From NCBI RefSeq assembly GCF_002135375.1, contig NZ_NEGH01000002.1, positions 372,001 through 436,000 on the forward strand: 64,000 nt of DNA, read 5' to 3'. This DNA is from Acinetobacter sp. ANC 4558 (GTDB lineage: Bacteria > Pseudomonadota > Gammaproteobacteria > Pseudomonadales > Moraxellaceae). Made by a program: the position numbers and the translations under genes. Shown here in pieces: positions 1 through 7,633 of the stretch (the first letter of the stretch is position 1; the number at the start of each line of letters is the position of its first letter). The notes under the pieces are model-generated. The model did not search any database. It was not told the origin of the DNA and worked only from the letters and a program-made list of their open reading frames with translations.

Positions 1-243
1 GTGAATATCAGCGTTGTACTCACTGGCGGTAACATTGAGGATGTTAAAGAGCTTATTAACAATTATTTTGCTGAATTAGCACCGTCAGATCCTTATCAAT
101 ATGCGATTCTATTATCACGAATCATATCCATTGGTGGCGTAACAGATGCCACTCTCACACCTAACTTCAATATTGTTCCTGAAGTAACTTGGCAGCATTT
201 ATATTGGTTGCGTCTTGGTAGTTTGGAGATTTCTAACGCATGA
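1..243 (+). CDS. Phage baseplate J-like protein, C-terminal end (partial)
   Basis: This is the last 80 residues of a phage structural gene whose beginning lies before the window; the GTG at base 1 is simply where the window opens. The end fits the C-terminus of baseplate J/gp47 proteins, which build the wedge of contractile-tail baseplates. The assignment rests mainly on context: in Mu- and SfV-like phages the baseplate J gene is followed directly by a YmfQ/DUF2313 gene, and that is what follows here, with a stop/start overlap (TGATG-type). The family call is inference from order plus a weak sequence impression. Confidence 0.55.
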   Translation: MNISVVLTGGNIEDVKELINNYFAELAPSDPYQYAILLSRIISIGGVTDATLTPNFNIVPEVTWQHLYWLRLGSLEISNA

Positions 244-839
244 TGAATCTCCAAAAACAAACTGAAAAATATACAGGGGTACTCCTTCAATTATTACCTC
301 AAGGCTTGTATGACAATGCTTTAGGAACAAATATCGCTAAAGACATACAAGCACATGCAAAAGTATTAGCTCAAGCCGATTATGATGCTCAACAACTTTT
401 GGAAATAATTCCAAGTGTACAACCTGAACTAATCGAAGAATATGAGGTAGATTTCGGCTTACCCCTAAAATGTACTTTATCAACGACACGTCCTATTGAA
501 GAACGTATTCGTATGGTGAAGTGGGTTCAAACTAAATTACGTGGTCTGGAATATTATCGTGAACTTTTTTCATTCTATGGAATTGAGTTAGTTGACTATA
601 TCAAGCCCAAACCATTGCAATGTATTCAAAGCTGTAATGTACCAGTCAATACAGAGCTATTAAGATTCAAGATTAAGTTAATTGTCTATAACCCCGAATC
701 TATAGATACGGAATGTATTATTAATAGTTACTTTCCTGCATTTTTTGAAGTTAATGTCATTAAAGAATCCTTTACTGGATTCCTTTTAGATGGCACAACA
801 AAATTAGATGGAACAACTAAATTTGGACGGATTAAATGA
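240..839 (+). CDS. Phage tail protein, YmfQ/DUF2313 family
   Basis: This 199-residue protein resembles the YmfQ/DUF2313 family (Mu gp48-like), small baseplate proteins next to baseplate J in Mu-like and SfV-like myophages. The N-terminal part has the usual 'LLPQG' element near residue 18, followed by a helical stretch with 'LIEEYEVDFGLP' near residues 62-73, typical of the family. The C-terminus carries a short internal echo, DGTTKLDGTTKFG, near residues 184-196. The ATG overlaps the stop of the upstream gene and its own stop overlaps the next ORF start, so the tail genes look translationally coupled. Confidence 0.7.
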   Translation: MMNLQKQTEKYTGVLLQLLPQGLYDNALGTNIAKDIQAHAKVLAQADYDAQQLLEIIPSVQPELIEEYEVDFGLPLKCTLSTTRPIEERIRMVKWVQTKLRGLEYYRELFSFYGIELVDYIKPKPLQCIQSCNVPVNTELLRFKIKLIVYNPESIDTECIINSYFPAFFEVNVIKESFTGFLLDGTTKLDGTTKFGRIK

Positions 840-955
840 CACATACAATCCCACAACAACGTTGGGCTGATGTTCGTGAAATAGGGATAAAGTTTGAGAC
901 TGATGGCTCTGATGGGGATATAACAGAGCAAACAATAGATGACACAGAGGTTTAA
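836..955 (+). CDS. 39-residue phage tail-operon ORF
   Basis: A short ORF (MTHTIPQQRWADVREIG...) starts at an ATG overlapping the stop of the YmfQ-like gene (ATGA) and stops immediately before the ATG of the tail-fibre gene, so it fills the gap with no spare base. That exact tiling between two coupled genes is the evidence that it is translated. The product is acidic, with an Asp/Glu-rich C-terminal half. I do not recognise a family. It could be a small tail protein or a coupling ORF that carries ribosomes to the fibre gene. Confidence 0.5.
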   Translation: MTHTIPQQRWADVREIGIKFETDGSDGDITEQTIDDTEV

Positions 956-1744
956 ATGAAACGTATTGATACAACTAATGTTCGTGAAAACCTCTTTGGT
1001 GCAGGTAAGCATGGTTTTCATGATAATGCTGATTTACCAGGACACGATGCAACATATTTAAGCCCAGAGTGGTTTAATAACGTTCAAGAGGAATTATGCA
1101 ACCTTTTAGAATTAAATGGTATTTCACTAGATACAACCTCAAAAAGACAAATCTATGACCTCTTAACTACACAAGTTGATCTAGAAGCTCTAGCTAGTGA
1201 AATTGAAACTAATTTCATTCGTAAGAACCAAATTGTTGATGACTTAACAACAAGTGATGCAACTAAGCCAGTTTCTGCAAAACAAGCAAAATATTTACAA
1301 GATAATAAATTAAATAAAGAAGATCTAAAAGATTCAACCACTACACAAAAAGGTGTTGTTCAACTCAACAATACGTTAAACAGTAACAGTACTGCTCAAG
1401 CTCTAACTGCTATTCAAGGTAAAATTTTAAATGATCAGGCTTTTGGTATAAGGCAAACTTGGAAAGATATGTCATCAAATCGTGTATTAGGAACTACATA
1501 CACAAATACATCAGGAAAGCCGATTCAACTATATGTATCAACATTTAATACAAGATCTGGTGTATCTGCTGAGGGGTTGAATGTAACTATTGATGGTGTA
1601 GCAATGTTGTTTCAGAGCGGTGGTCTTGATGTCGATGGTGCTGTAAAAGAAGCATCTGCTAATATTGTCATACCAATCGGCTCAACATACTTAGTTACAT
1701 CTTTAACGAATGGGACTAAACGAATGTGGTGGGAGTTATCATAA
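956..1744 (+). CDS. Phage tail fibre-like protein
   Basis: This 262-residue protein has the composition of a short tail fibre. Residues 1-60 include a conserved-looking 'NVQEELCNLLELNGI' segment found near the start of many prophage fibre proteins. The middle carries the phage fibre repeat signature (TTTQKGVVQLNN followed by STAQALTA, about residues 126-152). The C-terminal about 100 residues, rich in Ser, Thr, Val and Gly, are the likely receptor-binding part. It follows the 39-residue ORF with no gap, and its stop overlaps the next ATG by one base. Host-range function is inferred from family behaviour. Confidence 0.7.
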   Translation: MKRIDTTNVRENLFGAGKHGFHDNADLPGHDATYLSPEWFNNVQEELCNLLELNGISLDTTSKRQIYDLLTTQVDLEALASEIETNFIRKNQIVDDLTTSDATKPVSAKQAKYLQDNKLNKEDLKDSTTTQKGVVQLNNTLNSNSTAQALTAIQGKILNDQAFGIRQTWKDMSSNRVLGTTYTNTSGKPIQLYVSTFNTRSGVSAEGLNVTIDGVAMLFQSGGLDVDGAVKEASANIVIPIGSTYLVTSLTNGTKRMWWELS

Positions 1745-2148
1745 TGCAAAAATATCTTAAAAAAGATTTATCAGAATCACCACGATACTTTGAAGATGAT
1801 ATTAATATCAGGGATTGGATTGATTTAAATGAATATCGTTTAATGACAGAAGATGAAATTGATCGTCATGAAAACCCTATTAAATATTGGACACAAGAAC
1901 AAATTGTAGACTATGAGCGTAGTTTTTTACCACCACTAACTAAACGCCAGTTCTCCTTATATCTTTTTGATATTGGTAAATATGATCTAGTAATGAATGC
2001 TTTAAATACCAACCCACGGTTTAAAATTGAATTCGATACAGTTTCAACTATTGAACGCAGCAGTCCAATAGTAAGTACTATGGGACAAATACTAGAGTGG
2101 GATGATCTTGTAATTGATGAAAAATGGAAACAGGCTATAGAACTTTAG
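1744..2148 (+). CDS. Last prophage tail gene, possible tail-fibre assembly protein
   Basis: This 134-residue protein starts at the ATG overlapping the stop of the fibre gene (TAATG); an upstream in-frame start at 1726 would lie inside the fibre gene and is less likely. It is acidic with many aromatic residues and has the segment 'PPLTKRQFSLYLFDIGKYD' near residues 59-77, a type of C-terminal element seen in small proteins encoded after prophage tail fibres. Position suggests a chaperone for fibre assembly, but I see no firm family motif. It is the last phage gene before the tRNA-Met region. Confidence 0.5.
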   Translation: MQKYLKKDLSESPRYFEDDINIRDWIDLNEYRLMTEDEIDRHENPIKYWTQEQIVDYERSFLPPLTKRQFSLYLFDIGKYDLVMNALNTNPRFKIEFDTVSTIERSSPIVSTMGQILEWDDLVIDEKWKQAIEL

Positions 2149-2203
2149 TGCAAAATAACTGCAAATATTTAAGTGCAAAATAAAAAACAAAACAGTGCAA
2201 AAT
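2147..2203 (+). repeat. Three direct repeats AGTGCAAAAT at the prophage end
   Basis: The 10-mer AGTGCAAAAT occurs at 2147-2156, 2172-2181 and 2194-2203, spaced 25 and 22 bases, with a degenerate copy (CTGCAAATAT) near 2159. The first copy overlaps the stop codon of the last phage gene. Spacing close to two helical turns suggests a protein-binding array, such as integrase arm sites or part of an attachment region. This is inference; no integrase is in the window. Confidence 0.45.
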
Positions 2204-2381
2204 CAGCCGAAAACTTACATACTCTTTGTCTTTTTATTTAATCTTCTTCTTTTTAATTTTATAACCCGATCTTGACTGAAGAAGAGCATTAAATATACAA
2301 ATCATCTAAGTACTAATTCACAAGCAATAAGCTAAAAAATAGCTCATCAATAAGAATCTGATTATTTTCATTTTTTAAAAA

Positions 2382-2412
2382 CAAAAAAAGACCACATTTA
2401 GGAATGTGGTCT
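2382..2412 (-). terminator. Terminator of tRNA-Met
   Basis: On the minus strand a hairpin AGACCACATT/AATGTGGTCT with a 4-base loop is followed by a run of T. It begins about 8 bases after the CCA end of the tRNA. Confidence 0.8.
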
Positions 2413-2419
2413 ATAAAAA

Positions 2420-2496
2420 TGGTGGCTATGACGAGACTTGAACTTGTGACCCCCGCATTATGAGTGCGGTGCTCTAACCAACTGAGCTACATAGCC
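2420..2496 (-). tRNA. tRNA-Met (CAT), elongator type
   Basis: A 77-nt cloverleaf reads on the minus strand with acceptor stem GGCTATG/CATAGCC, discriminator A, encoded CCA at 2420-2422, D-arm TAGCTCAG and anticodon CAT at 2460-2462. The acceptor and anticodon arm resemble gammaproteobacterial elongator tRNA-Met rather than initiator tRNA or the lysidine-modified Ile tRNA. Prophage tail genes end about 270 bases beyond its 3' side, so its 3' end is a candidate integration site. Confidence 0.93.
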
Positions 2497-2511
2497 GTAA
2501 ACTGTGCGCGC

Positions 2512-2540
2512 ATTATCTTATCTATTCAAAACAACGTCAA
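2512..2540 (-). promoter_or_regulatory. Promoter of tRNA-Met
   Basis: On the minus strand TTGACG (2535-2540) is separated by exactly 17 bases from GATAAT (2512-2517), followed by a GC-rich discriminator GCGCGC, as expected for a stringently controlled stable-RNA promoter. The predicted start lies about 10 bases before the tRNA. Confidence 0.75.
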
Positions 2541-2571
2541 GACTTAATATGCACTGTTTGTACAAAATTTA

Positions 2572-2955
2572 GTGAAGTGAACCGATAAGCCGGGTTCTGT
2601 CGTGAACGATCATTCCTCTAGGCGCACAATCACTCATGCGCTCAAGCGACCTACCCGAATCCAGTATGGGCCATACCTAAAGGATTCCTATTTGGTCTTG
2701 CTTCCAGTGGGGTTTACCATGCCATGAACTGTTACCAGTCATGCGGTGTGCTCTTACCACACCCTTTCACCCTTACCTTCTATTTCTTAAAAAGAAATAA
2801 TAATGAAGGCGGTCTACTCTCTGCTGCACTTTCCGTCGGCTTACACCGCCCAGGCGTTACCTGGCACTTTGCCCTATGAAGCCCGGACTTTCCTCCCCCA
2901 CTTCAGTCACGAAGACCTCCACAGCAGCGATCGTCTAGTTCACTCCGTGGGCGCA
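2572..2955 (-). ncRNA. rnpB: RNase P RNA, class A
   Basis: The catalytic RNA of ribonuclease P, which matures tRNA 5' ends. Read on the minus strand it has the universal P4-region sequence GAGGAAAGTCCGGGCTTCAT (about 2879-2898), the CATAGGGCAAAGTGCCAGGT segment just after it, and the 3' conserved GAACCCGGCTTATCGGTTCA (about 2578-2597). The length of about 384 nt fits a bacterial A-type RNA. The exact 5' and 3' ends are estimated from conserved terminal pairing. Confidence 0.95.
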
Positions 2956-2960
2956 TCTTA

Positions 2961-3001
2961 ACAAAAAAATAAATTAATTGCTCGTATTTTTTTGAGCAAT
3001 T
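2961..3001 (-). terminator. Terminator overlapping the 3' end of the ferredoxin gene
   Basis: On the minus strand AATTGCTC (2994-3001) pairs with GAGCAATT (2976-2983), followed by AATTTATTTTTTT. The stem includes the last codons and stop of the ferredoxin gene, so the terminator is built partly from coding sequence. It separates coaD-ferredoxin transcription from rnpB. Confidence 0.65.
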
Positions 3002-3237
3002 ATTTTTTTATACTTTTCCATTAAGTCTTCATCTGTCTCAACATGATCTGGATCGAGAGGAATACAATCTACTGGACAAAAAATTTGGCATTGAGGCTTA
3101 TCAAAATGCCCAACACATTCGGTACATAAATCTGGATGAATCTCATAAATTAATTCACCCATAAATATTGCTTCGTTTGGACAAACAGGTTCACAAACAT
3201 CACAATTAATACATTCATCAGTAATATATAACGACAC
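2974..3237 (-). CDS. YfhL-like 2[4Fe-4S] ferredoxin
   Basis: This 87-residue low-potential ferredoxin is a cytoplasmic electron carrier. It has one classical cluster motif, CINCDVCEPVCP near residues 9-20, and a second, atypically spaced set, CTECVGHFDKPQCQIFCP, near residues 38-55; the insertion in the second motif is typical of the YfhL/Allochromatium ferredoxin type. I chose the GTG at 3237 because it gives the conserved N-terminus (SLYITDEC) and lies only two bases after the coaD stop, with AAGG about 9 bases upstream; longer upstream starts run inside coaD. The coaD-ferredoxin pair is also common in Pseudomonas relatives. The electron partner cannot be read here. Confidence 0.9.
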   Translation of the reverse strand: MSLYITDECINCDVCEPVCPNEAIFMGELIYEIHPDLCTECVGHFDKPQCQIFCPVDCIPLDPDHVETDEDLMEKYKKIIAQKNTSN

Positions 3238-3238
3238 G

Positions 3239-3745
<507 letters not shown>

Positions 3746-3916
3746 TTAATTGTATCAACCTACATTTTAGCAAAAAGTTGTTTTTTTAGTGACTAATAGT
3801 CGCAAATTTATCTGAAATTTCTGTAAATATCTTAAATATTCACGACATAACATTTATCAATTGTCTTTAAACCTCTATTTGAGGCACAATATGCCTAAGT
3901 TTGGAAGTATTTAATT

Positions 3917-4393
3917 ATGGCGAAGGCAATAGTAGTTAAAAAAAATACCAGTGGTACGATTGCGCAAAATAAACGCGCTCGACACGATTATTTTATTGAA
4001 GAAAAGTTTGAAGCTGGTCTTTCTCTACAAGGCTGGGAAGTTAAATCTTTACGTGCAGGTCGTATGACACTCACTGAAAGTTACATTACTTTCAAAAACG
4101 GTGAAGCATTCTTATTTGGTGCTCAGGTTCAGCCCTTACTTAGCGTATCTACGCATGTTGTGCCTGAAGCAAGACGTACACGTAAGTTACTCCTCAGTCG
4201 TCGAGAAATTGAAAAACTATTGGGTGCTGTGAATCAAAAAGGTTATTCATGTGTCCCCTTAGCGTGTTACTGGAAAGGTCCTTTAGCAAAACTAGAGATC
4301 GCATTAGTTAAAGGTAAACAGTTGCATGATAAACGTGCAACTGAAAAAGATCGCGATTGGCAACGTGATAAAGCTCGTATTTTTCATAAATAA
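3917..4393 (+). CDS. smpB: SsrA-binding protein SmpB
   Basis: A small basic RNA-binding protein that delivers tmRNA to stalled ribosomes for trans-translation. The 158 residues include the N-terminal [17 protein letters not shown] element, the [12 protein letters not shown] core near residues 38-49, and the basic tail [17 protein letters not shown] that mimics codon:anticodon pairing. It is preceded by a GGAAG ribosome-binding site and followed directly by a strong terminator, so it is probably monocistronic. The tmRNA gene itself is not in the window. Confidence 0.97.
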   Translation: MAKAIVVKKNTSGTIAQNKRARHDYFIEEKFEAGLSLQGWEVKSLRAGRMTLTESYITFKNGEAFLFGAQVQPLLSVSTHVVPEARRTRKLLLSRREIEKLLGAVNQKGYSCVPLACYWKGPLAKLEIALVKGKQLHDKRATEKDRDWQRDKARIFHK

Positions 4394-4402
4394 ATTTAAA
4401 TT

Positions 4403-4430
4403 AAAAACCTCCCGTAATTGGGAGGTTTTT
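4403..4430 (+). terminator. Terminator after smpB
   Basis: AAAAACCTCCC and GGGAGGTTTTT form an 11-bp stem with a 6-base loop. The flanking A and T runs would allow function on both strands. Confidence 0.85.
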
Positions 4431-4563
4431 AATTTAAACAGAAAATTATTCACAGAAAGCGTAAATGATCAATTTTATCTCAGCTTATTTACGCAAACCG
4501 CATTAAAATATCCATTGCCGAAACACGCTCGCCACATGTTAAGTTACGTACATTAAACTTAGC

Positions 4564-5307
4564 TTACTGACTTAAAAAAACAAATGTTGCCATTCTTCCT
4601 GTTTGTGCATGACGCCGATATGAAAAATATTCATCATTTTGCAGGAATGTACATTGATCTCCGCCTAAAATATTGTCTATTCCATGCAATTTTAAAATAA
4701 GGCGTGCAATAGCATATAAATCTGCATAGAACTTTCCTGATTTTTCACCTGCTTTAAATGCCGTTTCAAGTTCTGGATATTTACAACAGAATGTGTCTTT
4801 CACTTCTGCACCTATTTCAAAACATGGCTGACTAATTGCAGCACCTAACCATGCCCACATCGGTTTTGTTTTCATTTCTATAATCGTATTTTCTACAATT
4901 CCATGCGCTAAACCACGCCAACCTGCATGAAGATTTGCAACTTCTGTTCCCTCAGCATTGCCCAATACGATAGGTAAGCAATCAGCAGTCATCATCATCA
5001 AGGCATGACCTTTTTTCTGAGTAACTAAACCATCCCCTTCTTGTGCATGAAAATTCATTTGATCATTCACTGTCAGACAGATTGTGCTATGGGTTTGTGT
5101 CATCCACGTCATCTGTTTTACACCCAATGACCGAAAATCTTCGAGCAGTCGAATACGATGATGCTGGACGCGAATTGGATCATCATTCACATGCAATGCC
5201 AAATTAAATCCAGTTAATTCGGCTGTTGGTGAAGGTTCAACCTGTTCATGAAAAACTTTTGTTTGTCCAACATAAATACCTTCAGGTAAACCTTCAACAA
5301 ATTGCAT
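4564..5307 (-). CDS. pgeF: Multicopper polyphenol oxidase / purine nucleoside phosphorylase family (YfiH)
   Basis: A YfiH/LACC1-family protein of 247 residues. The family was long called polyphenol oxidase; members act as purine nucleoside phosphorylase/adenosine deaminase, and YfiH also edits mis-made peptidoglycan precursors. Zinc-site motifs are visible: TADCLPI and NLHAGWRG in the middle and SYRRHAQTGR near the C-terminus. I chose the ATG at 5307 rather than the upstream TTG because GAGA lies 7-8 bases upstream and the TTG has no ribosome-binding site. It follows rluD by about 14 bases, a conserved rluD-yfiH pairing in gammaproteobacteria. Confidence 0.9.
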   Translation of the reverse strand: MQFVEGLPEGIYVGQTKVFHEQVEPSPTAELTGFNLALHVNDDPIRVQHHRIRLLEDFRSLGVKQMTWMTQTHSTICLTVNDQMNFHAQEGDGLVTQKKGHALMMMTADCLPIVLGNAEGTEVANLHAGWRGLAHGIVENTIIEMKTKPMWAWLGAAISQPCFEIGAEVKDTFCCKYPELETAFKAGEKSGKFYADLYAIARLILKLHGIDNILGGDQCTFLQNDEYFSYRRHAQTGRMATFVFLSQ

Positions 5308-5321
5308 ATTTAATCTCAAAA

Positions 5322-6374
5322 TTAATAAGCTGCATTTTCACTACGTAACACATTGACCAATTCAGAGAAATCTTCTGGCCATGGTGCTTCAAACATCATC
5401 TCTTTTCCAGTTTTAGGATGCTGTAAGCCAAGTTGAACAGCATGTAAAGCTTGACGTCTGAAGCCACGTAATGTTTCATTTAATAATTCGCTTGCACCAG
5501 CAGGTACACGCACGCGTGGCATATAAACTGGATCACCCACCAAGGCATAACCAATATAACTAAAATGTACACGAATTTGATGCGTACGACCTGTTTCTAA
5601 ACGTGCTTGAACACGTGTGAAATGCTGAAAACGCTCTTTTACATTATAGTGAGTCACAGCATCTTTGCCGCCAGGTAATACCGTCATTTTAACTCGGTCT
5701 ACTGGATGACGCTTAATTGGTTCATCAATGGTGCCGCCTGCAATAATATTGCCATAAACCACCGCATCATAGACACGATATACCGACTTCTCTTCGAGTT
5801 GTTTGCTCAGTGCAAATTGAGCTTCTAAGTTTTTTGCAACAACTAAAAGCCCACTGGTATCTTTATCTATACGATGTACTAAACCAGCACGTGCCAATTC
5901 AACAGATTTTGGATAATGGAATAGCAAGGCATTAACCAATGTTCCCGATGAATTTCCTGCACCAGGGTGAACAACCATTCCAACTGGCTTATTAATGATG
6001 ATAATATCATCATCTTCGTAAACAATATTTAATGGAATGTTTTCGGGTTGACTGGTCGTTTGTGCTTCCAACTCCACATCTAATGTGAGAAGTTCAGTAC
6101 CTTCGCACTTATACTTCGGTTTAACAATTTGGTCATCAACACGTAAATGTCCATCTTTTAACCATTGCTTAAGCTTTTCACGAGAATAGTCATTCCAAAC
6201 CAAGGCTGCGACTTGGTCGATACGTTGTCCTAAAAATGTATCATTTAACTGAAATTGCAACGACAAACGTGTTGCAGTAGAGTCCAAAGTATGGTTATCT
6301 GCTTCCTCGGAATCTTCCAGTAAGTGAAAGTCAGTTTTAGGGATATTTGAATCAGAAGATTGTGCTTGGGTCAT
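5322..6374 (-). CDS. rluD: 23S rRNA pseudouridine synthase RluD
   Basis: Converts uridines 1911, 1915 and 1917 in helix 69 of 23S rRNA to pseudouridine. The 350 residues contain an N-terminal S4 RNA-binding domain (about residues 48-105) and a catalytic domain with HRIDKDTSG at 167-175, Asp170 being the catalytic residue, and RTHQIRVH further on. The first about 35 residues form an acidic extension beyond the usual start; with no internal methionine before the S4 domain I keep the ATG at 6374. It is divergent from bamD, an arrangement shared by many gammaproteobacteria. Confidence 0.95.
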   Translation of the reverse strand: MTQAQSSDSNIPKTDFHLLEDSEEADNHTLDSTATRLSLQFQLNDTFLGQRIDQVAALVWNDYSREKLKQWLKDGHLRVDDQIVKPKYKCEGTELLTLDVELEAQTTSQPENIPLNIVYEDDDIIIINKPVGMVVHPGAGNSSGTLVNALLFHYPKSVELARAGLVHRIDKDTSGLLVVAKNLEAQFALSKQLEEKSVYRVYDAVVYGNIIAGGTIDEPIKRHPVDRVKMTVLPGGKDAVTHYNVKERFQHFTRVQARLETGRTHQIRVHFSYIGYALVGDPVYMPRVRVPAGASELLNETLRGFRRQALHAVQLGLQHPKTGKEMMFEAPWPEDFSELVNVLRSENAAY

Positions 6375-6445
6375 TTGATCATTCAGACAAAAGTGGTTTA
6401 ATAGCGCAATTGTAGCTCATTGCCCGCAATAACAGAGGAATTTTT

Positions 6446-7411
6446 ATGTCGCTACCACGTTATAAAATTACAGTACTTGCTCTAGCGATTGGTTTAGCAA
6501 CAACATTCGTTGGTTGTAGTAGTAATCCAAAAAAAGAAGTGGTCGATAAAGGTCCGCAATCTAGTGAAGAAGTGTATATTCAAAAAGCAGAAAAAGCACT
6601 AGCTGATGGACATTATATAGATGCAGCAAAAAACTTAGAAGCAATTGAAACATATTTCCCAACTGGCGAGTATGCTCAACAAGCTCAGTTAGAACTCATG
6701 TACGCCAAATTTCAACAAAAAGAATATGAAAGTGTTATCACGCTTGCTGATCGCTTTATTCGACTCAATCCACAAGCTGCAAATGTCGATTATGCATACT
6801 ATATTCGTGGTGTTGCCAATATGGAGCAAAATTACGATGGTTTAATGCGTTATACATCATTAAAGCAATCACATCGTGATGTAAGCTACCTAAAAGTTGC
6901 GTATCAAAATTTTGTTGACTTTGTGCGTCGCTATCCCTCGAGTACTTATGCTGTAGATGCTGCACAGCGTATGCAATACATCAATACTGAACTTGCTGAA
7001 GCTGAAATAAATGTCGCACGTTTTAATGTAAAGCGTAAAGCATGGGTTGCAGCTATTGAGCGTGCGCAATGGGTCATCGAACACCATCCAAATGCAATAC
7101 AAACGCCAGAAGCATTAGCCATTATCGCTTATAGCTATGACAAGCTTGGGGATAAAGCAACAGCTCAACAATATATTGATGTCCTTAAGCTCAACTATCC
7201 AAATTTAGTGAAAGCTGACGGCTCTGTAAATTTACGTGCTGCTCAAAAAGAAGCGAGTTGGGTAAACAGAGCAACTTTAGGTTTATTTGGTCGTGATGAT
7301 ACAGCCAAGCAGAAGAATAGTATTGCAGCACCTGAAAGTATTCAAAAGCGTAGTTTGTCAAATCGCTTGAGTTTCGGCTTACTCGATAAACCTGAAAAAG
7401 AAGAAAAATAA
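6446..7411 (+). CDS. bamD: Outer membrane assembly lipoprotein BamD
   Basis: An essential lipoprotein of the BAM complex that inserts beta-barrel proteins into the outer membrane. A signal peptide of about 23 residues ends in the lipobox FVGC, giving lipidated Cys24. The rest is a series of TPR-like repeats (YIDAAKNLEAIETYFPTGEY and later VNYAYYIRG-type helices). At 321 residues it is longer than E. coli BamD (about 245), with a C-terminal extension after residue about 265 that is Ser/Lys-rich and lacks repeats. AGAGGA precedes the start. Confidence 0.95.
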   Translation: MSLPRYKITVLALAIGLATTFVGCSSNPKKEVVDKGPQSSEEVYIQKAEKALADGHYIDAAKNLEAIETYFPTGEYAQQAQLELMYAKFQQKEYESVITLADRFIRLNPQAANVDYAYYIRGVANMEQNYDGLMRYTSLKQSHRDVSYLKVAYQNFVDFVRRYPSSTYAVDAAQRMQYINTELAEAEINVARFNVKRKAWVAAIERAQWVIEHHPNAIQTPEALAIIAYSYDKLGDKATAQQYIDVLKLNYPNLVKADGSVNLRAAQKEASWVNRATLGLFGRDDTAKQKNSIAAPESIQKRSLSNRLSFGLLDKPEKEEK

Positions 7412-7421
7412 GAGCAATCTG

Positions 7422-7465
7422 TATTCTACGCATCCACCTATCACGTAGAATATTCGCATTTTTTG
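7422..7465 (+). terminator. Terminator after bamD
   Basis: TATTCTACG (7422-7430) pairs with CGTAGAATA (7444-7452), then CATTTTTT. A second perfect palindrome, AAAGGGCAAG/CTTGCCCTTT, follows at 7466-7493 without a T run. Confidence 0.7.
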
Positions 7466-7633
7466 AAAGGGCAAGTTATCATACTTGCCCTTTATACATG
7501 CTTAGACGTTTAATCTCTTGGCGCAAACTTCAGATGAATTGCTCGATAAACTGTGTTGATATTAAAAACACAAAGCAATTATGATGATATTTCTGATAAA
7601 TTTACATTCAAAGCAGACTAGAAATTAAGCACT

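Noticed and set aside
1-2148. Type VI secretion baseplate or tailocin instead of a prophage
   Set aside because: The order baseplate J, YmfQ/DUF2313, tail fibre fits a Mu/SfV-like phage tail; no T6SS genes are present. A defective phage or tailocin remains possible but cannot be judged from the tail end alone.
4326-4556. 76-codon frame running out of smpB
   Set aside because: It overlaps the conserved end of smpB and crosses the smpB terminator.
7466-7493. Perfect palindrome AAAGGGCAAG/CTTGCCCTTT as a second bamD terminator
   Set aside because: There is no T run after it on either strand; noted only as a hairpin behind the real terminator.
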